This document shows, one piece after another, positions 36,558 through 40,190 of a stretch of DNA of 40,190 nucleotides; positions within the stretch are counted from its first letter, which is position 1; each line of letters starts with the position of its first letter. The notes under the pieces are model-generated. The model had not been told where the DNA came from. It saw only the letters and a program-made list of their open reading frames with translations, and ran no database searches. A program made the translations under genes and the position numbers. This stretch comes from Chitinophagales bacterium. GTDB taxonomy: Bacteria; Bacteroidota; Bacteroidia; Chitinophagales; JADIYW01. Where the stretch lies: the NCBI GenBank assembly GCA_017984135.1, contig JAGNZZ010000023.1, positions 1 through 40,190 on the forward strand. Reading direction: 5' to 3'.

Positions 36558-37412
36558 ATGAATAAGAATTTCGCACTCATCGGTGTTGCCGGATATATTG
36601 CACCTCGACATTTAAACGCTATAAAAGCAGTTGGCGGAAACTTGGTGGCCGCCTTAGATATTGCAGATTCAGTTGGTGTCTTAGATGCTTATTTTCCTGC
36701 TTGTCATTTTTTTACAGATGAGTTTGAATTCTATGATTTTTTAATGGAAAAAACAAGCATAGATTACTTAGTTGTTTGCTCGCCCAACCATTTACACGAA
36801 GCGCATTGTTACGCCGGATTAAAATTAAACGCCGACATCATTTGTGAAAAGCCTTTAGCATTAACGCTTGAAAGTTTACATCATTTAACGGATGCGCAAC
36901 ATTACACCAACAAAAATATTTATACCATTTTACAACTGCGTTTACATCCTGAATTATTGGCATTAAAACAAAGTATAGAGCAAAATCAGCAAGAAAAATT
37001 TCAAGTAAAAATAGAATATTTTACGCCGCGTGGCAATTGGTATCATAAAAGCTGGAAAGGCGATGTCCAAAAATCCGGTGGCATTGCTACCAACATTGGT
37101 GTGCATTTATTTGATTTAGCATACTGGTTGTTTGGTGAGGTGGATTCGATAAACGTAACACAAAATGATGCGTATGAAAGTATCGGTTTTTTGAAGCTAA
37201 AACGTGCTGAAGTGCATTGGCATTTAAACATCAAAAATGAACATAAAACCAAACGACAAATTACTGTTGATGGCAAAAGCATCGAATTTACTAATGGTTT
37301 CACGGATTTACATACGCTCGCTTATCAAGAAATTTTGAATAATAATGGTTTTACAATTGAAGATGTAAAGCCTTCTATTGCTATTGTGGAACAAATAAGA
37401 AATAATTTTTAA
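36558..37412 (+). CDS. wbpB: Gfo/Idh/MocA-family oxidoreductase, WbpB/WlbA-like
   Basis: A 284-residue NAD-dependent dehydrogenase. The opening FALIGVAGYIAPRHLNAIK and LVAALDIADSVGVLDAYFP are close to the WlbA/WbpB pattern. The catalytic EKP motif is Glu97-Lys98-Pro99 (ICEKPLAL), and SGGIATNIGVHLFDL follows. It would oxidise UDP-GlcNAcA at C3, the first step before WbpE and WbpD. It is about 30 residues shorter than typical WbpB, with the C-terminus seemingly trimmed, but motifs are complete. The UDP-GlcNAc 6-dehydrogenase (WbpA) that makes its substrate is not in the window. Confidence 0.88.
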   Translation: MNKNFALIGVAGYIAPRHLNAIKAVGGNLVAALDIADSVGVLDAYFPACHFFTDEFEFYDFLMEKTSIDYLVVCSPNHLHEAHCYAGLKLNADIICEKPLALTLESLHHLTDAQHYTNKNIYTILQLRLHPELLALKQSIEQNQQEKFQVKIEYFTPRGNWYHKSWKGDVQKSGGIATNIGVHLFDLAYWLFGEVDSINVTQNDAYESIGFLKLKRAEVHWHLNIKNEHKTKRQITVDGKSIEFTNGFTDLHTLAYQEILNNNGFTIEDVKPSIAIVEQIRNNF

Positions 37413-37451
37413 CCGCAAAGTTTACACCGTTTTTTCGCAAAGGTCACGAAG
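37412..37451. repeat. Short CGCAAAG repeats upstream of the toxin-antitoxin module
   Basis: CGCAAAG occurs at 37414-37420 and 37436-37442, 22 bases apart, followed by the related CACGAAG (37445-37451). Similar CGCAAAG-rich intergenic repeats are, from memory, widespread in Bacteroidota chromosomes. They begin within two bases of the wbpB stop. Confidence 0.4.
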
Positions 37452-37513
37452 TTAGCAGTAAGCATTTTAGAACTCTCATGCCAAAAATTAATACTTGAAA
37501 ATTTGCAGAATGA

Positions 37514-37527
37514 TAACTTTTTAGTTA
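37514..37527. promoter_or_regulatory. Operator-like dyad overlapping the toxin-antitoxin promoter
   Basis: TAACT-TTTT-AGTTA is a perfect 14-base inverted repeat whose right arm enters the -7 element TAACTTTG (37526-37533). The 11-base direct repeat TTTGCAGAATG also occurs at 37502-37512 and 37530-37540. Such sites next to an XRE antitoxin gene suggest autorepression (inference). Confidence 0.4.
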
Positions 37528-37533
37528 ACTTTG
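37526..37533 (+). promoter_or_regulatory. -7 promoter element (TAACTTTG) of the toxin-antitoxin operon
   Basis: Exact TAnnTTTG followed by C. It ends only 4 bases before the toxin ATG, so the message would be leaderless or nearly so. Confidence 0.5.
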
Positions 37534-37537
37534 CAGA

Positions 37538-37885
37538 ATGAAATCTGAAAGACATATTATCTTCCACAAACATCATTTTACCGATTTCTATTTGGAGTTG
37601 ACCGAAGATGTACAAGAAAAAATTGAATATGTTTTTAAGATTATAAGAACAGTTCAAAATGTTCCAAAAAAATTCCTTGACTATATGGCTGGAACAGACG
37701 GACTTTATGAAATACGAATAGAATATGTAAGTAATATTTATAGAATATTTTGCTGTTTTGATAAAGGAAATTTAGTTGTTTTGTTCAATGGTTTTCAGAA
37801 GAAAACTCAGAAAACACCTAAAAAAGAAATTGACTTAGCTTTGAAATTGAAAGACGAATATTTTAATGAAAAAAAGAAAAGATAA
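37538..37885 (+). CDS. HigB-like toxin (RelE superfamily, phage Gp49-like)
   Basis: A 115-residue basic protein of the Gp49/HigB family, the ribosome-dependent mRNA interferase class. Characteristic blocks are YLELTEDVQEKIEYVFKII, the core strand GTDGLYEIRIEYVSNIYRIFCCFD, and VVLFNGFQKKTQKTPKKEIDLAL with the clustered Lys residues typical of the family. It is encoded before its antitoxin, and its TAA shares one base with the next ATG, so the two are translationally coupled. Toxic activity is inferred from family and operon order. Confidence 0.9.
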   Translation: MKSERHIIFHKHHFTDFYLELTEDVQEKIEYVFKIIRTVQNVPKKFLDYMAGTDGLYEIRIEYVSNIYRIFCCFDKGNLVVLFNGFQKKTQKTPKKEIDLALKLKDEYFNEKKKR

Positions 37886-38190
37886 TGAAAAACGAAAATA
37901 TTAGAAATGCTAAAAACTTTGATGAGTTATTAGACATTAAATACGGGAAAATAGGCAATAAAAAGCGGGATGAGTTTGAAGAAAAAGCTCAATATTTTGT
38001 CATTAGCGAAATGTTGAAAGAAGCTCGTAAAGAAGCAAATATGACACAAGAACAATTAGCAGATAAAGTTGGAACTAAGAAAAGCTATATTTCTCGACTT
38101 GAAAACGGAAAATGCGACATTCAGCTTTCAACACTCTACCGAATTTTTGAATTTGGACTTGGAAAACGAGTGAATTTACTATTTGGATAA
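37885..38190 (+). CDS. HigA-like XRE-family antitoxin
   Basis: A 101-residue DNA-binding protein. The helix-turn-helix is at about residues 47-95 (MTQEQLADKVGTKKSYISRLENG, then IQLSTLYRIFEFGLG), preceded by an acidic/basic N-terminal helix (FDELLDIKYGKIGNKKRDEFEEKA) that probably contacts the toxin. The toxin-first order is the HigBA arrangement. It likely neutralises the upstream toxin and represses the shared promoter through the dyad at 37514-37527. Confidence 0.9.
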   Translation: MKNENIRNAKNFDELLDIKYGKIGNKKRDEFEEKAQYFVISEMLKEARKEANMTQEQLADKVGTKKSYISRLENGKCDIQLSTLYRIFEFGLGKRVNLLFG

Positions 38191-38207
38191 TACAACTACT
38201 GCTAACG

Positions 38208-38321
38208 GGCAGTTTGGCAAAATGACGGATTTAGTGCAAAATTCAACGGCAGTTCTTCGGTTGAACTTTTGTACAAAACGGAACATTTGATTTTCGATTT
38301 CCGTCAATTCGCCAAACTGCC
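38208..38321. repeat. Large imperfect dyad after the toxin-antitoxin module (attC-like or structured repeat)
   Basis: The outer arms 38208-38229 and 38300-38321 match at 20 of 22 positions when one is reverse-complemented (GGCAGTTTGGC with GCCAAACTGCC at the outside). Nested arms 38234-38247 and 38260-38274 (GTGCAAAA...TTCAAC with GTTGAAC...) form an inner hairpin around a 12-base loop. The spacers are unequal (4 and 25 bases). The element starts just after GCTAACG at 38201. The layout recalls integron attC sites, but the right-hand GTTRRRY box is not intact and no integrase is present. It could also be a chromosomal repeat or a structured RNA. Confidence 0.6.
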
Positions 38322-38375
38322 AAACCGTTTCGGGACACGAAGTAATAATCCACTAATGATAAATGACTAAAAAAC

Positions 38376-40190
38376 CTACTTATCTTTTCGCATAAATTTT
38401 TTGCGGATGGTTTGTCCATCAAAGGTGATTTCTGCCACATACACCGCCGCATTTAAAGGCATGGTATTCATCGGGAAAAGGTTATATCCTTTTGTTCCTG
38501 TAAATGTTTTACTCTGTAAATATTGGCCTAAAACATCTATAAATTGGATATTTACAGACCCATTTTTAGGCAACATAATGCCAAAATTTAAAATTTCTTC
38601 TGCAGGATTTGGATAAACAGACAACACTTCAAAATTGCCTACTGCTGTTTCTTTACACGTTCTATTATTATCTGTTCTCGTTTCCGTTGCACCATGATTT
38701 ACTTGGTCAATATTGGCACACACAATCGGAATCGAATTATCGCTTAATTTCACTTGACCAATAAAATTATAGGTCAATGTTTGATTCGGCAATAAACTAC
38801 CTTCCCAATTTTCCACCACTTGTGCGCCGGAACCCACTTGTAATGCCAACCCTAAATTTCTAATTTCCACGTTGCTGTTGTTTACCAACGTAATTTGAAC
38901 TTTATAATTCTCACCCGAAGGAATTAAGGTTATGCCAGTCATCACCGCATCTAGCACGGCTTTGTCCACCAAAATTTGTTTCACCAACGAATCGGAGCAA
39001 CCTCTAAAATCGGTGGCTGTTAATTTAATAGGATAGGAACCTAAAGTATTGTACGTATGTGCCGGTGCTTGTTGGCCAATATAAGGAGTACTTCCATCGC
39101 CAAAATCCCAAATAAAATTACTACTGGTGGCTGTTTGATTGATAAAATTCACCACTAATGGTGGTAATCCATTTTGTGGCGAAAAAGTAAATTTAGGTAT
39201 GGGTGGATCTGATACAGCAATAGAGCGCAACTTCGTACCAGAACAGCCCACATTGTTTTTTGCGGTTAACTGTATCGTGTAATTTCCTTGTTGTTGAAAT
39301 GCATAAGTAGGATGTTGTTGATTAGATGTTGCCTGTCCGGAGAAATACCAATTCCAATTGGCCATAGGTGAACCATCTACGGTATAACTTATATCTGTAA
39401 AGTGAATATCTTTTCCTACACATTGCGTGGGTGAAATGGAGAAATCTACCACCGGAAAATCAAAGACTTTCACTTCTTTTTCAACGGTATTACTACATTG
39501 GTCGGATGAAAATACCGTCAACTTAGCATTATACGTTCCAGGTCCTGGATATATATGATCCGTATTTTTAATAGCTGTTTGGATATTGCCATCGCCAAAT
39601 TCCCATTTCCAAGAGGTTAATGTGGCCGGTGGCTGAACGGTAGCTAAATATTGAAAATGAATGGGACTCGTTCCACACGCTGAATCAAACGCAAAATGCG
39701 CACTCGGTGAAGCGTTTACAGAAATAGGCAAGGTAATAGAATCTCTGCAGTTATTACTATTGGTTACGGCAAGTGTTACATTATACGCACCGGCATTAGG
39801 AAATTGAAAGGTTGGGTTTTTAATGCCATTGCTAATGCCTAAATTGCCAAATTGCCACTGCCAATTAATATTACTAGCGGCATTGGCATTACTTTGATCG
39901 ACAAAAGTGGTAGGCAAACCAGAACACGATAATAAATTATAAAAGGAAGCGGTCGGCCTTTTGTTAACGACTAGCGTTTTGGAAATAGAATCAGCACAAC
40001 CTTGATTGGTGCTTACCTTAAAACCTACATTATAAGTGCCCGAATTGGTATAAATATTAATAGGCGAATTGGAAAAGGACGTATTTCCATCGCCAAATGT
40101 CCATTGCCATTGGGTAATGGTGGAACCGGATGCCGCCATAGAACTATCTGTAAAAATAGTTGCCGCATCTTCGCACAAAGCGTTTGTGCC
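38376..40190 (-). CDS. Secreted PKD-repeat protein with type IX secretion C-terminal domain (partial, 5' end outside window)
   Basis: At least 604 residues are visible; the frame stays open to the window edge, and the codon where an in-window start might be called (TTG at 40178) is an ordinary leucine. Five PKD-like repeats are recognisable, with WTFGDGN, WQFGNLG, WEFGDGN, WYFSGQA and WDFGDGS cores. A CARDB-like beta domain follows (NNSNVEIRNLGLALQVG ... DNNRTC). The last 80 residues form a type A sorting domain (LSVYPNPAEEILNFGI ... VYVAEITFDGQTIRKKF) used for export and surface attachment through the type IX system. Probably an adhesin or large surface protein; no catalytic domain is visible in this part. 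Confidence 0.9.
   Translation of the reverse strand, partial: GTNALCEDAATIFTDSSMAASGSTITQWQWTFGDGNTSFSNSPINIYTNSGTYNVGFKVSTNQGCADSISKTLVVNKRPTASFYNLLSCSGLPTTFVDQSNANAASNINWQWQFGNLGISNGIKNPTFQFPNAGAYNVTLAVTNSNNCRDSITLPISVNASPSAHFAFDSACGTSPIHFQYLATVQPPATLTSWKWEFGDGNIQTAIKNTDHIYPGPGTYNAKLTVFSSDQCSNTVEKEVKVFDFPVVDFSISPTQCVGKDIHFTDISYTVDGSPMANWNWYFSGQATSNQQHPTYAFQQQGNYTIQLTAKNNVGCSGTKLRSIAVSDPPIPKFTFSPQNGLPPLVVNFINQTATSSNFIWDFGDGSTPYIGQQAPAHTYNTLGSYPIKLTATDFRGCSDSLVKQILVDKAVLDAVMTGITLIPSGENYKVQITLVNNSNVEIRNLGLALQVGSGAQVVENWEGSLLPNQTLTYNFIGQVKLSDNSIPIVCANIDQVNHGATETRTDNNRTCKETAVGNFEVLSVYPNPAEEILNFGIMLPKNGSVNIQFIDVLGQYLQSKTFTGTKGYNLFPMNTMPLNAAVYVAEITFDGQTIRKKFMRKDK

Noticed and set aside
38201..38340. 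Firm call of the dyad as an integron attC site
   Set aside because: The 3' GTTRRRY box is not intact, no integrase gene is present, and there is one copy in the window; kept only as a hypothesis.
1..40190. CRISPR arrays, insertion sequences, rRNA or complete tRNA genes
   Set aside because: I saw no regularly spaced repeats, transposase-like proteins or RNA gene signatures on either strand.

Overview
The window is AT-rich, gene-dense chromosomal DNA from a member of the Bacteroidota, probably an environmental lineage near Chitinophagales/Sphingobacteriales or relatives; the exact order is not certain. The evidence is a set of family-specific proteins (DUF5686 outer-membrane protein with a carboxypeptidase-regulatory-like domain, DUF4175 coiled-coil protein, PKD-repeat protein with a type IX secretion C-terminal signal, fused isobutyryl-CoA mutase IcmF, DUF3109), the near absence of Shine-Dalgarno sequences, and Bacteroidota-type promoter elements (TAnnTTTG or TAnnTTTA) just upstream of many genes.

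Layout. 1-3420: the tail of a glycan cluster (CDP-tyvelose-epimerase-like enzyme, GT2 glycosyltransferase, GT-C-like membrane glycosyltransferase). 3405-9184: CBS-domain protein and DUF5686 outer-membrane protein on the minus strand, then exonuclease III and an orphan oligopeptide-binding lipoprotein on the plus strand. 9246-13561: DUF4175 protein, RsbW-like ATPase and YbeY RNase. 13565-17093: a small orphan protein, a membrane protein with a voltage-sensor-like N-terminus, a convergent gap that looks like a sigma-54-driven small RNA gene, a serine hydrolase and a DinB-family protein. 17146-27199: IcmF, AsmA-family protein, transketolase N-terminal subunit, M3 peptidase and GcvT. 27387-31408: an SPFH/GYF_2 protein and a zinc-ribbon membrane protein (resembling the YdjI/YdjG membrane-stress pair), a 494-bp gene-free stretch, then an RsmI-like methyltransferase and DUF3109. 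31405-37412: a second glycan cluster. Three minus-strand genes (GT-C-like protein, GT4 glycosyltransferase, RmlD-like reductase) diverge from a plus-strand WbpE-WbpD-WbpB cassette that should convert a UDP-GlcNAcA-type precursor to UDP-2,3-diacetamido-2,3-dideoxyglucuronic acid. 37412-38375: a HigBA-like toxin-antitoxin module flanked by short repeats and followed by a long imperfect dyad. 38376-40190: a secreted PKD-repeat protein cut by the window end.

The strongest candidates for something undescribed are (i) an exact match to the sigma-54 promoter consensus followed at the expected distance by a 5' hairpin and an intrinsic terminator (about 83 nt, 15081-15163), and (ii) the toxin-antitoxin module with a promoter-overlapping operator-like dyad and a large attC-like or repeat-like dyad at its 3' side. 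Both are read from sequence only. Expression data and genome-wide comparison would decide them.
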